Positions 1 to 8,915 of a stretch of 64,000 bases of DNA are shown here, piece after piece. Position 1 is the first letter of the stretch; each line of letters opens with the position of its first letter. The notes under the pieces were generated by a model that did not search any database, was not told the origin of the DNA, and was given only the letters and a program-made list of their open reading frames with translations. This DNA is from Anseongella ginsenosidimutans (lineage in GTDB: Bacteria; Bacteroidota; Bacteroidia; Sphingobacteriales; Sphingobacteriaceae): positions 4,092,001 to 4,156,000 of the forward strand of contig NZ_CP042432.1 in NCBI RefSeq assembly GCF_008033235.1. Reading direction: 5' to 3'. Made by a program: the position numbers and the translations under genes.

Positions 1-2347
1 GGGTACTCCAGGTAGGCCTGTTCCCAGTTTTGTACAATATTTTTGGAATAGGTGAAATTTCCACGTACCGTGACCCCGATGTCGGGCGACAACTCGGTGG
101 TATAACTGATGTTTCCGTCCGCCCCGGTGCTTTTCATCCGGCCCACATTGGCAAAAGGATTGGAGACGACACCTACGTATTCCGGTACCTGGACCCTTTG
201 CTGGAAAATGCCGTTACGCTGATCCTGGAAAAAGTCGATGACAAAATCCAGTTTGTAGTCAAATAGCTTCCCTTCTATCCCGATATTGGATTTGATGGCG
301 CGTTCCCAGGCAAGGTTATCCGCCCCGATCCTGGTTTCGTTAATGGTTTCGATGTCTCCCACACCCCATACACCTCCCGAACCTACATTGACCTTGGTCA
401 GGTAAGGAAAGCGGATGTCGGAAATCCGGTCGTTGCCCACGGTACCGTAGGAAGCACGGATCTTCAAATAATTAAGCCAGGGTGCGGCTTCTTTCATAAA
501 ACCATAACTGGTAGGAACCCAACCCACAGCGATTGATGGAAAAAAACCGTACTGCCTGCCCGGCTGGAAATTTTCAGACCCGGTATAACCGAAATTGACA
601 TCCAGCAGGTAGGTATCCCGGAAACCATAGGTCAGCCGGCTGGATACCCCCTGGTAGCGCAGCGGAATGGCCTCCAGGTTGCTTGTAGCGTCGTCGGTAT
701 CTTTCGCATCACTAATGTAATAGTAAATTAGTCCGGATACGCGGTGGTCATCGCCGAATATCTGGTCGTAGTTAATGACGGATTCGAGGTGGTATTTACG
801 GTACTGCCGGGTAGACCTGTTATAGGAAGCCGATTGCTCCTGTACCGTTTCCTGCATAATAAGCGATCCGTTATAATCCCTGCCCAGGGCGGTGTAGAGC
901 GCAGGCTGTATATACCTGCGTTCCGCAAAAAAGCTGTGAATATCATAAGCGCCCTGCACACGGAATTTGAGCCCGTCCAGCACGCCGGAAAGATCCTGGT
1001 TAAGGGCCAGCGTTGATTTGCCTTTGAATACCTGGTTGGAGGCCTGGCCTGTGCGATTGATCATGACATATGGCGAGGATTGTTCTCCAGTCCCCGGCCC
1101 GGTAACAGGCCATTGGAATACTGGCCGGGGATCGCCAGCGGCGTGAGCCGCGACTGCGCACCCCAGATATAGTCGGTATTGGCTATGCCTGGCTGGTCCA
1201 GCTTGGATAAAAACCCATCCGACCCCAGGTAGACCGTCGTCGTAGGGGTCAGGTTGATATCCAGGTTAATCCGGTAGTTATACGTGTTGAAGCCCACGTT
1301 CGAACTGTAAACGCTGTTTTCATCTACCTTATAGGCCGCCGTTTCGCTGTCGCCGCCCAGGCTCAGGAAATAGCGTGCTACTTCACTCCCGCCGCGGCCG
1401 CTGACATAGTAACTCTGGCGCCAGAAGTTTTTGTTCAGGATTTCGTCCTGCCAGCTCACATCCGGGTACATGTCCGGATCCAGGCCATCCCGGATGATCC
1501 CCATTTCGGTTTCATCATAGAGCGGTGAGTCTCCCCGGATAATACTGGCTTCATTGGCCAGGCGTGCATAATCATATGCGCGCAGGTATTGAGGCAGGCG
1601 ATTGAGCCGGGAAAGGGTGGTATTGGCACGGGCCGTGATCTGGATTTGATCCACAAGCCCTCTTTTTGTCGTGACCAATACTACGCCGTTAGCGCCCCGC
1701 ACCCCGTAAACGGCGGTAGCTGAAGCATCTTTCAGGATGGAGAAACTCTCGATATCCGCCGGATCGATGGTGTTCAGGTCGCCTTCCAAACCGTCGATCA
1801 GCACCAGGGCGCTGCTGTTGGCGCCGAATGTGCCAATGCCGCGCACCCAGAAATCGGCAATGTTCTGCCCTGGCTCACCGCTGCTTTGCATAGAAATGAC
1901 GCCTGCCGCCCGTCCGCCTAAAAGGTTGGAAATGGATGCAGCAGGAGATTGCAGGTCTTTAACGTCAACGGAAGTAACGGCGGCTACAGAGCTGATTTTT
2001 CGCTGTTTTCCCATCCCCACTACGATCACCTCGTCCAGTTCCTGGCTTTCAAGTGTAATGGTAAGGTCGCTTTGATCTTCGATGGCTACATATTCCTCGC
2101 TGCTAAAGCCCACAAAGCTAAAGATCAGGCGATCGCCATACACCACCTGGATGCTGAATTTTCCCTCCTCATCGGAAGAGGTTCCCACTCCTACTTTGCC
2201 TTGAACATAAACGCTCGCCCCGGGAATCGGTTGGTTGCTGTTATCTAAAACAGTACCGGAAATGATCAGCTTCGTTTCCTGCTGCTGGGAAAACAGCGGG
2301 GTATACAGTAACAGTAGTAAGGCTAAGATCTGTATAGTTTTATTCAT
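1..2347 (-). pseudogene. SusC/RagA-family TonB-linked outer membrane receptor, frameshifted and cut by the window edge
   Basis: Outer-membrane TonB-dependent transporter of the SusC/RagA type, normally paired with a SusD lipoprotein to import glycans or peptides. The first 428 residues show a signal peptide, a carboxypeptidase-regulatory-like CNA_B domain (ISGTVLDNSNQPIPGASVYV), the SusC plug with the VVVGMGKQRK motif, and the DGLEG and ILKDASATAVYG signatures. This frame stops at 1061. In another frame, barrel sequence continues without a stop from about 1090 to base 1 (for example SPYVMINRTGQAS, then AEKRYIQPAL-like and SYGTVGNDRI stretches). Adding one G to the GGGG run at 1092-1095 (CCCC on the plus strand) joins the frames as GRGTGEQSSPYVMINRTG, the expected SusC sequence. 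The gene is therefore one receptor with a 1-base deletion or base-call error. The 3' end, and any susD, lie outside the window. It starts 16 bases after the NHL lipoprotein gene, so the two are probably one operon. Confidence 0.88.
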
Positions 2348-2363
2348 CTTTTTGCAGGTTTTC

Positions 2364-3716
2364 TTATTCGATAACTAATTTGCGGATGCGGGCATTGCTC
2401 CAGTCGGCGATATAAATATCTCCTTGCTCATTAACCGCCACGCCCCATGGGTGATTGAACAGGGATTCAACGGGACCGCCATCCTGGTAACCCGCGACAC
2501 CGGGTTGTCCGGCTACGGTAGTGACGATATTATCGGCGGATACCATGCGAATGCAGTGGTTGCCATAATCCGCCACGAACATGTTTCCGTCGTTGTCAAA
2601 CTTAATCCCTTTCGGATAGTTGAATATCGCATCCTCCAGCGGGCCATCGCGGAAACCACTGCCGCCGGGAGCATTGAGCCGTTTTACTCCCTCCTCCGGA
2701 TACCGGAGGTCTAAGACCAGAATGCCTTGCCGGTAGGTGGTAGGGCGGGCATTGGAATGGAGGGTAAAATACAGCAGCCAGGGCTTTTTCGGGTTGATCG
2801 CCTGTCCGTATTGCGATCCGTAAGGCCCCGCACCGTCGCCGTCCGCCGGGCCTATATGAACAATCTCCCCTTCCATCGTCTCGGGGTCTACTTTAGCAAC
2901 CCTTCCATCCCGGAACCGGGTATAAAGATGCCCGTCCCAGGGACAAAAACTTACAAAGTTGTTGTACCGGTCGGCTGTCACGATGGAGTTCAGATCTTCG
3001 TCGGAGAATTTGATATTTTTTTGGCGGGGGTACCAGGCCTCGCGGGGGTCGAAGGTAAAAAGCACTTCCTTTACCGATTCGTGAGCAGCGGTTACCATAC
3101 CGGTGGCGCGATCCACGCTCAGGCCGTTAGCGTATAAAATACGCTCGGCAGAGGTTTCTGCCACGATCAGCGGCGTAACAATATTCTGCTCTTCATTGAT
3201 CCGCGCTACCCCAAAGGAACCGCCATCCCGCCAGGACATAAATATATTGCCCTCGGCATCCAGCTCCAGATACTTGCCATATATCTGCGCCTCGGAAAGC
3301 GTACCTGCCTGAAAGGCTGTTTCCCCGTTTCCCGTGACAGTACTTACCTGTGCCTGGGTATGGTATGTGAACGCTTCGTCATACACCACCGAATCTTCCC
3401 CGATAACTACCGAAATGCGGGGATCCTCACCCGGAAGCCGGGGTACGATGGCATAAATACGATCACCGTTTGACGAAATAACCGATGCCTCGGCGTGATT
3501 GAAATACACCTTGATCTTTGATATATCGTTACCGAAATTACCCCCGTTCAAAAGGATCTTGTCACGCGCTCCTCCTTCCGCAGGCGCGAAAGACGTTAAC
3601 TGGACGGGTTGGTTGGGATCATGTATTTTTTTGGGAGTTTCTGCTTCTTTTTTACATGCCGAAAGGCAAAGCAAGCAACAAAATACTCCCGCCGATAAGC
3701 CGAAGATTTTTTTCAT
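2364..3716 (-). CDS. IPT/TIG and NHL-repeat lipoprotein
   Basis: Predicted surface or periplasmic lipoprotein. I start at the ATG giving MKKIFGLSAG; an ATG seven codons upstream (3737) is possible. The signal peptide ends in a lipobox (LCLSAC, then KKE). An IPT/TIG immunoglobulin-like domain follows at about residues 40-120 (SFAPAEGGARDKILLNGGNFG, then IKVYFN). The rest is an NHL beta-propeller with repeats such as NYPKGIKFDNDGNMFVADYGNHCIRM and HPWGVAVNEQGDIYIADWSNARIRK near the C-terminus. In Bacteroidota, proteins with this architecture are commonly encoded with SusC/SusD and are thought to bind ligand at the cell surface. Here the gene precedes susC by 16 bases, so co-transcription is likely. 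The substrate cannot be read from the sequence. Confidence 0.88.
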   Translation of the reverse strand: MKKIFGLSAGVFCCLLCLSACKKEAETPKKIHDPNQPVQLTSFAPAEGGARDKILLNGGNFGNDISKIKVYFNHAEASVISSNGDRIYAIVPRLPGEDPRISVVIGEDSVVYDEAFTYHTQAQVSTVTGNGETAFQAGTLSEAQIYGKYLELDAEGNIFMSWRDGGSFGVARINEEQNIVTPLIVAETSAERILYANGLSVDRATGMVTAAHESVKEVLFTFDPREAWYPRQKNIKFSDEDLNSIVTADRYNNFVSFCPWDGHLYTRFRDGRVAKVDPETMEGEIVHIGPADGDGAGPYGSQYGQAINPKKPWLLYFTLHSNARPTTYRQGILVLDLRYPEEGVKRLNAPGGSGFRDGPLEDAIFNYPKGIKFDNDGNMFVADYGNHCIRMVSADNIVTTVAGQPGVAGYQDGGPVESLFNHPWGVAVNEQGDIYIADWSNARIRKLVIE

Positions 3717-3922
3717 TCGTAAATAATTTGTGTTCAATAATTAAAGTTTAATGGTTTTTTGTTTTCTCGTCATTTACTTCCTGATTTTTCAAACCGCAAA
3801 AAAAGCGTTGGCAATTAACCCCAGCATTGGCAAGGGGTTAAGAAACCGTTAACTCTTGAGGTATATCAGGAATGGTTCAGGCTTTCAAAAGTTAATTTTC
3901 AAACCGAAGATAAACTTTCGAT

Positions 3923-4645
3923 TTGAAATACCAAAACAAAATAAAACAAATTAAAACAAAAAATAAATCCTCATGGCGGTTTTCGGGAATTTTTCGAAAC
4001 ATTTTGCAACAGTATGCAAGGGGTGAAATAAGCATACGAAGTCATATCTGTCCGGAAACGGACAGGATTGTTCATTTCCGGACAGCGCAACTCCTCCGTG
4101 TGGCCACCGGCCTACTTTACACCACTACCCTGATGATCGCCTCCTGTTCAGCGAATCCAAAGGAAGACGATCCCGCCTCTGGAAACCGCCTTTCAGCTAC
4201 ACCCCCGGGAGATTCCGCCGATCTTGAAAACCTGCTGACCCTTTCCAATGCCGAACGCGTATTGGGGGAACCGGGCTATTTAAAAGACCACAGCCTTACC
4301 GTAGAAGAGGACATTTCGGTTTACAAAGCTGCCTATGCCGCCGGCAAAGATCGACGGGCAGGAAAAAGGGGAATACTGTATGTGATGGTGGAAGATTACT
4401 CCAAGGTTTCATCGGCCGAGGAAGTTTATGCCGATATAAAACGAGCAAATGAAAACCACTCCGGGGTGAAGATACTCGCGGATCTTGGGGACGAAGCCTA
4501 TTTCCATACGGACGGAAAAAACTTCTATTTTATCATTGCCCGGAAAGCGGGAAAAATCCTTCGCCTAAAAATCAATAGAATAACCAGCAACACTTCGCTT
4601 GAGGAATTCAACCGGATCGCGCGGGAAATTGTGGCTTCGCTATGA
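3923..4645 (+). CDS. Hypothetical lipoprotein, start uncertain
   Basis: No family recognised. The open frame is 240 codons but begins with TTG and has no ATG before the hydrophobic segment, so the first 50-60 codons may be leader rather than protein. A hydrophobic stretch (ATGLLYTTTLMIASC) followed by SANPKEDD looks like a lipoprotein signal with the Cys at about residue 75; a GTG at about 4101 is the nearest in-frame alternative start. The mature part is soluble, with an alpha/beta look (ERVLGEPGYL, YVMVEDYSKVSSAEEVYADIK, VKILADLGDEAYFH, NFYFIIARKAGKILRLKINR), similar to small Bacteroidota lipoproteins of unknown role. The inverted-repeat cluster at 4048-4085 lies inside the upstream part of the frame and supports a downstream start. 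The gene is divergent from the NHL lipoprotein gene. Confidence 0.5.
   Translation: MKYQNKIKQIKTKNKSSWRFSGIFRNILQQYARGEISIRSHICPETDRIVHFRTAQLLRVATGLLYTTTLMIASCSANPKEDDPASGNRLSATPPGDSADLENLLTLSNAERVLGEPGYLKDHSLTVEEDISVYKAAYAAGKDRRAGKRGILYVMVEDYSKVSSAEEVYADIKRANENHSGVKILADLGDEAYFHTDGKNFYFIIARKAGKILRLKINRITSNTSLEEFNRIAREIVASL
4048..4085. promoter_or_regulatory. Inverted-repeat cluster with three CTGTCCG/CGGACAG half-sites
   Basis: CTGTCCG-GAAA-CGGACAG (4048-4065) is a perfect 7-bp stem with a GAAA loop. The arm CTGTCCGGAAA (4048-4058) also pairs perfectly with TTTCCGGACAG (4075-4085). The word CGGACAG thus occurs at 4059 and again exactly 20 bases later at 4079, with an inverted copy at 4048. 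Helical spacing of half-sites fits a protein operator; the two mutually exclusive hairpins would also fit an RNA switch. It lies just upstream of the lipoprotein signal sequence of the 3923-4645 gene. The function is inferred from geometry only. Confidence 0.5.
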
Positions 4646-4862
4646 TCGGTTAAAACTTTAGCGGCCAGAAAATGTCCCTTCAGATTCAGGAATAACCCTT
4701 GATGACTTATGCGGGAGAAATCATCCCCTAATATTCCTAACCATAAAAAATTATTGAGTATTTTCATCCAGCGATACTGGCAATTTAAACTGGCCCTGGC
4801 CTCTAAAATCTTTCATTTAACCCGTTTTTGCCATTGCTTGCCACTATTCTAATTTAAACTCA

Positions 4863-6233
4863 ATGATGATATCGTATAAAAGAAATCGGCTTATTTTTTG
4901 GATTCTGGGGATTCATTTCTTAGCTATATTTCCAAGCTGTCTTCAGAAGAACGAATCGACCATCAGTTCTGAAAATTTGCTGTATTTAAAAGATAAATAT
5001 AGCATCGAAACATTGAATTACTTTTATGAAACGGTTTTCCATGAGGACGACAGCAAAGAAAAATTCGATATCGTTACAAAACGGGATTCCGATCTTACGG
5101 TTGCAATTTCAGGCGATCCAACTGAAGAGGAGATAGGATATGTAAAAAGAGCGATCTCGGAGATAAATGACTTCAACCTTCCCATCAAGTTATCTCTGGC
5201 TGATACAGGTGAATCCGCATCCATGAAGATTTTTTTTGGAGATTTAAAAGAAGTTCACGCCTTTTTAAAGTTAGACAGCGTTTCCATAAGTAATAATGAT
5301 GTCGATAGACATTTTGGAATGGGGATATCAACCGTTTATGACGGTGTTATAGAGGAGGATGAGGTCGGCATTTATTTCGCTGAAAAGGACCTGGCCTCTT
5401 CAACCAGGTACAAGGTCGTGCTAGAGGAAATCGTACAATCGCTTGGTGTCATAGGCGATAGTTATAACTATCCGAGCAGCCTTTTTTTTCAGAATTACAA
5501 TCCCGCTAAATCTTTAACGCCATTAGACATTGACGTGCTGTCATTACTCTACGAACCGGCAATTCCTGCAAATTATACGAGAGAGTCATTTGAAAAGAAC
5601 TTTGCTGATGAGCTATACGTTGTTAATTCACACCGAAAGATTCAAAACGTATTGGAAAAATACCCGCAAACTTCCTATGATGACGTAGAAAAATGTTTTA
5701 CCAACGGCGTCTTGTTAAAGCACCCTAAAGAAACAAATATATATTTATATGGAGATACACAAAAGAAAGACTCACTCATCATAGAGGATGCAATTTTGGC
5801 CCTTAATGAGATATCTCCCAATATAAATCTCAAACTCACTGAGTCACCCGCTATTGAACCCGATCACGGAATTGTCCTTGTATTCCGTCAACTGAATCAT
5901 CAAAAAGCGCCGATACACGGCAAAAACGAAGCAATTGCGGGAATAAGCTGTATGTTTCAAAAACTCATTAAAAATAAAATAGTACTTTCTTTCAACGCAA
6001 CTGAACATGCCCAGGAATTAAGGCAGCGGAGTATAGTTGATGCAATCTATTACGGTTTGGTGCCAATTGCTCAAGAGCCATCTCGTACTAACGAGTTGTT
6101 TAAAGCTAAGGGGAGTGGAATCGAATTCGCCCCACGTTATGCCAGTTTATTAAAGTTGATTTATTCCAACGAATTTATAGATGGCCTGAAACTAAGCGAT
6201 TTTACGGAAATCAAAATGAGCATGGGCAAATGA
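4863..6233 (+). CDS. Lipoprotein with two DUF2927-like halves
   Basis: Predicted exported lipoprotein of 456 residues (hydrophobic N-terminus, IFPSC lipobox near residue 26). Residues about 70-235 resemble DUF2927, a zinc-protease-like fold family of unknown function: a strand-helix start (DLTVAISGDPTEEEIGYVKR), then EEIVQSLGVIGDS, a PSSLFF motif and TPLDIDVLSLLYEP. Residues about 265-440 repeat the same order in diverged form: TNIYLYGDTQKKDSLIIEDA, AGISCMFQKL, IVDAIYYGLVPIAQEPS and ASLLKLIYSNEF. The second half has lost the EE of the EExxQxLG motif, so only the first half keeps the family signature. Composition is clearly more AT-rich than the genes after 12.9 kb, which suggests accessory or acquired DNA. 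The role is unknown; the DUF2927 assignment is from memory of the motif. Confidence 0.6.
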   Translation: MMISYKRNRLIFWILGIHFLAIFPSCLQKNESTISSENLLYLKDKYSIETLNYFYETVFHEDDSKEKFDIVTKRDSDLTVAISGDPTEEEIGYVKRAISEINDFNLPIKLSLADTGESASMKIFFGDLKEVHAFLKLDSVSISNNDVDRHFGMGISTVYDGVIEEDEVGIYFAEKDLASSTRYKVVLEEIVQSLGVIGDSYNYPSSLFFQNYNPAKSLTPLDIDVLSLLYEPAIPANYTRESFEKNFADELYVVNSHRKIQNVLEKYPQTSYDDVEKCFTNGVLLKHPKETNIYLYGDTQKKDSLIIEDAILALNEISPNINLKLTESPAIEPDHGIVLVFRQLNHQKAPIHGKNEAIAGISCMFQKLIKNKIVLSFNATEHAQELRQRSIVDAIYYGLVPIAQEPSRTNELFKAKGSGIEFAPRYASLLKLIYSNEFIDGLKLSDFTEIKMSMGK

Positions 6234-6357
6234 ATATTTTGTAAGGCCAGGTACACGGATTTCAGAATCGGCCCTAATTCAGTGATTAACGATCGATATG
6301 CTGGCTAAAAAGAAAGGCAGATAAAGATGTAAAGGGATTTGGCTTCGGGATTTAGGG

Positions 6358-8028
6358 TTAACGTTGTCTTTTATTTTGCCGGTAATACAACATCCCTGTT
6401 TCCTCATCCAATGACCATGTGGAAACTATATTTGCCGTAAACTTGTTGGTTTCAGTATATGCGTTACCTTCTACCTTCAGGATGACATAATCTTTGTTGT
6501 CATGCCTTGATGCTTTTTTTTCTTCCACCGTTGGATAGGGGTTGCTCCGGATGGCTAAATAGAGATTGTCTACTTTGTCAAAAGGCTTGATTTCTGAATA
6601 TACGCCCGGGGGAATCACCACCTCCCCGGTTTTAGTGTACAAGCCAACGTGTTCCTGAACCCCGTCTTTCGTTTTCTTTTCCTGTCTTACGAATAGATGC
6701 CCGGTTCTTAATACCTTGATGCTTTTATATACCGGAGGAAGAAGCTTTTCGCCCTTCCAGTTGAGCAGGCCATGTTGAATGGATGTATCTTCCTTAAAGA
6801 CGAAGCATTCAAACCCAAGCTTGGTGATTCTCCCGAGCATAGATTTGCCTTTTTCGAGAAGCAGGATCTTTTTCCCGCTTAAGCTGTATAAGTATCCCTG
6901 CTTCTTATCATCACTTGCAGCAATAAGGAATATGTCAAAAATGCCTTTTTCTTTGGACCTGTAGGCACCACCATAATTTTTCTCCAGGTAAGGGGTATCT
7001 TCTTCCTGCGGATCGGTGATCATGCCGTTCAATAGTTTAATAAATTTGTATTGTGCAGGGATAATGGTATTTCGTCCCTTTTTCAATCCGGTTTTCCCTT
7101 CCCCGTTGGTAAACAAACGATAACCCAGGTCATTCAAATGCGCTTTTATCTCATCATCGTCCATCATCTCATACTTCAGGTGCGATGTACTACGGTCAGT
7201 AGTGTCCTGCTTATCCGGGCCGGGCGAGGTAAGCAGGCTGTCTACCTTCTTTACCTTTTCGGCAATGGACAAACCCTTGTTTTCTTTTAGAAAACCATCT
7301 ATCCTGCGCAGCTCGTCATGCTGAAACCCATCCTCGTAGTTGCTCGAGTTCCGCGATGCCAGCTTATTGAATTGCAAATCGTAAATATCCTGCCGGCCCT
7401 TTTCGGGGGAAAACTGGTAGGAGGCTTCTTTAAACTGCTCGTAAAAGCTGCCTTTGCTAGTGTCAATGGCCTGAAAAGCTGTGTAAAACGGGATGTTTTC
7501 GTAAAACCGCTGTTTGCTTAGATTGCCTTCATAGGCAATGATAAAGGTGTATTGATGCGGAAGGATCTCTTTACCGGCGCTATCAATAATTCCCTGGAAA
7601 AAAGTGCTGTCGCGCGAAATATAATACTGCTTGCTTTCCAGTTCAAGAGTTATTAAATCATAATAATGAGGTGGAATCACAAATTTCCCCTCTTTATTGA
7701 TTACTCCATAGAAATTACCTTTTCGCACAACGGCTCCGCCCTGTTTGAAACTTCTGGCATAATCAAATTGAAAATCAATGACGACGTTATTGCTTGCGTC
7801 AATATAGCCCCATTTTTCATCTTTATTTACCGCAGCAAGCTCTTCGGAGAAACCGCTTGCCGAACAGTATAGCGGGGGGATGTTTTCGGCATTGTCGTAT
7901 ATGTTTATGAAGCCACAGGCCCTTTCGGAGCAATCGTCAAAGGAGTCAACTACATTCTGCGCTCTTATTGAAAGGGACGCTGTTAACAGGAACAAAAAGA
8001 GGGTGGTATGTTTGAATACTTGTATCAT
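6358..8028 (-). CDS. WG-repeat protein with signal peptide
   Basis: Secreted or periplasmic protein built from WG (beta-hairpin) repeats. I start at the ATG giving MIQVFKHTTLFLFLLTASLS, which has a cleavable signal ending in IRAQ; the ATG overlaps the stop of the upstream gene as ATGA, so translation is probably coupled. Repeats include KWGYIDASNNVVIDFQFDYA, FYGVINKEGKFVIPPHYYDL, KTGLKKGRNTIIPAQYKFI, QHGLLNWKGEKLLPPVYKSI and HVGLYTKTGEVVIPPGVYSEI. The central part, about residues 190-310, lacks clear repeats and is charged. WG-repeat proteins are common in Bacteroidota and are of mostly unknown function. The partner gene immediately upstream is the best context clue, but it is also unidentified. 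Confidence 0.8.
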   Translation of the reverse strand: MIQVFKHTTLFLFLLTASLSIRAQNVVDSFDDCSERACGFINIYDNAENIPPLYCSASGFSEELAAVNKDEKWGYIDASNNVVIDFQFDYARSFKQGGAVVRKGNFYGVINKEGKFVIPPHYYDLITLELESKQYYISRDSTFFQGIIDSAGKEILPHQYTFIIAYEGNLSKQRFYENIPFYTAFQAIDTSKGSFYEQFKEASYQFSPEKGRQDIYDLQFNKLASRNSSNYEDGFQHDELRRIDGFLKENKGLSIAEKVKKVDSLLTSPGPDKQDTTDRSTSHLKYEMMDDDEIKAHLNDLGYRLFTNGEGKTGLKKGRNTIIPAQYKFIKLLNGMITDPQEEDTPYLEKNYGGAYRSKEKGIFDIFLIAASDDKKQGYLYSLSGKKILLLEKGKSMLGRITKLGFECFVFKEDTSIQHGLLNWKGEKLLPPVYKSIKVLRTGHLFVRQEKKTKDGVQEHVGLYTKTGEVVIPPGVYSEIKPFDKVDNLYLAIRSNPYPTVEEKKASRHDNKDYVILKVEGNAYTETNKFTANIVSTWSLDEETGMLYYRQNKRQR

Positions 8029-8495
8029 CTTCGTTTTTTTACATACGCGCAATACGAATTCCACACCGGGTCATAATTGTCGTCCAGAAAATATTCCAAC
8101 CGAATCCTGGTGACGGTTTGGTTATTAAAGGAGTCCCGGCTGCACAAAGACATGCTTTGATCGCTTTGGCTGGCCAACCATTCTACAAATTCCTCCTGAT
8201 TTTCAAAAGTGATAAGAACAGGATATGGTCCCATTCCGTCGTTTACCTCGCCAAGGGTAAATTTTCCTTCAAAAAAATACAACCCGGTGCCGCAATAATC
8301 ACGGTGTGAAAGGCGAAGCCCGCCTGAACCCACATAATACCCGTCCTCATTAAGTTCTATGGGGTCTCGTTTTAATTTTTCTGCTACTTTTCCGGCAAGT
8401 TCCCGACCATAGTTTTCCTTGTCTAAGGAATGAAAAATTTCGAGATCTTTCTCGCTGAGGTTCGGGCGTGCTATTTCGGGAAAGAACGATTTCAT
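8025..8495 (-). CDS. Hypothetical cytoplasmic protein coupled to the WG-repeat gene
   Basis: No family recognised. The 156 residues have no signal peptide or membrane segment and are acidic. Visible features are a glycine-rich turn (YYVGSGGLRLSHRDYCGTGLYF), a DGMGPYPVLITFENQEEFVEWL segment typical of small alpha/beta domains, and a C-terminal RIRLEYFLDDNYDPVWNSYC. Its stop overlaps the start codon of the WG-repeat gene (ATGA), so the two are co-translated. Size, composition and tight pairing with a secreted repeat protein recall immunity-type partners, but I see no toxin domain nearby, so this is only a possibility. Confidence 0.6.
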   Translation of the reverse strand: MKSFFPEIARPNLSEKDLEIFHSLDKENYGRELAGKVAEKLKRDPIELNEDGYYVGSGGLRLSHRDYCGTGLYFFEGKFTLGEVNDGMGPYPVLITFENQEEFVEWLASQSDQSMSLCSRDSFNNQTVTRIRLEYFLDDNYDPVWNSYCAYVKKRR

Positions 8496-8596
8496 TTATT
8501 TCGGTTGTTTACTTTCTGAATGGGAATATTATGCTGTTGCAAGTCATTGACCATTGTTGTAAAGGTTATCCTGCTCACCGCGTCGTTTCTTCGGAG

Positions 8597-8627
8597 CAAA
8601 TTTAAAGGGCCGGAAAGGCCTGAACAA
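8597..8627 (-). promoter_or_regulatory. Candidate Bacteroidota promoter for the 8495-6358 gene pair
   Basis: The minus strand reads TAAATTTG (8597-8604), matching TAnnTTTG, with TTG 20 bases upstream (8625-8627), close to the TTTG-N19-TAnnTTTG arrangement known for Bacteroidota. It lies about 100 bases before the ATG at 8495. No experimental support. Confidence 0.5.
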
Positions 8628-8915
8628 TTTTCAGCCGCATAGACAGCGACTACAAGCCTTGAGGTAAACATCTACAAAGCATCTACGAAATTTGGCACAT
8701 GTCCTGGCACATTTAAAATCTACCCAAAACTTACAGAAACACCGTTCTAACGGTTTTTTACAATCCAGGTGGCACATGTATTGGCGCATGCCCAAACATT
8801 TGATACTCCGTTGCTATTTTCAGCCATTGCGGCGTCACGCGTATTCACTGCCCGACACGCTTCAGGTGCTATTTTGCCAGGCTGATCAGGTGGCAACACC
8901 AGAACCATATCTGGC
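8628..8915. other. Gene-poor intergenic segment with a duplicated TGGCACATGT motif and a hairpin
   Basis: With the leader of the preceding gene this makes about 420 bases without a credible coding region. It holds two 20-base copies of the pattern TGGCACATGTnnTGGCRCAT (8693-8712 and 8770-8789), each itself a doubled TGGCRCAT. Between them is a short hairpin, ACCGT-TCTA-ACGGT followed by five T (8741-8759), which looks like a weak plus-strand terminator. The TGGCAC words resemble sigma-54 -24 elements, but the matching -12 TTGC is imperfect in both copies. The short open frames here look random. Confidence 0.45.
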
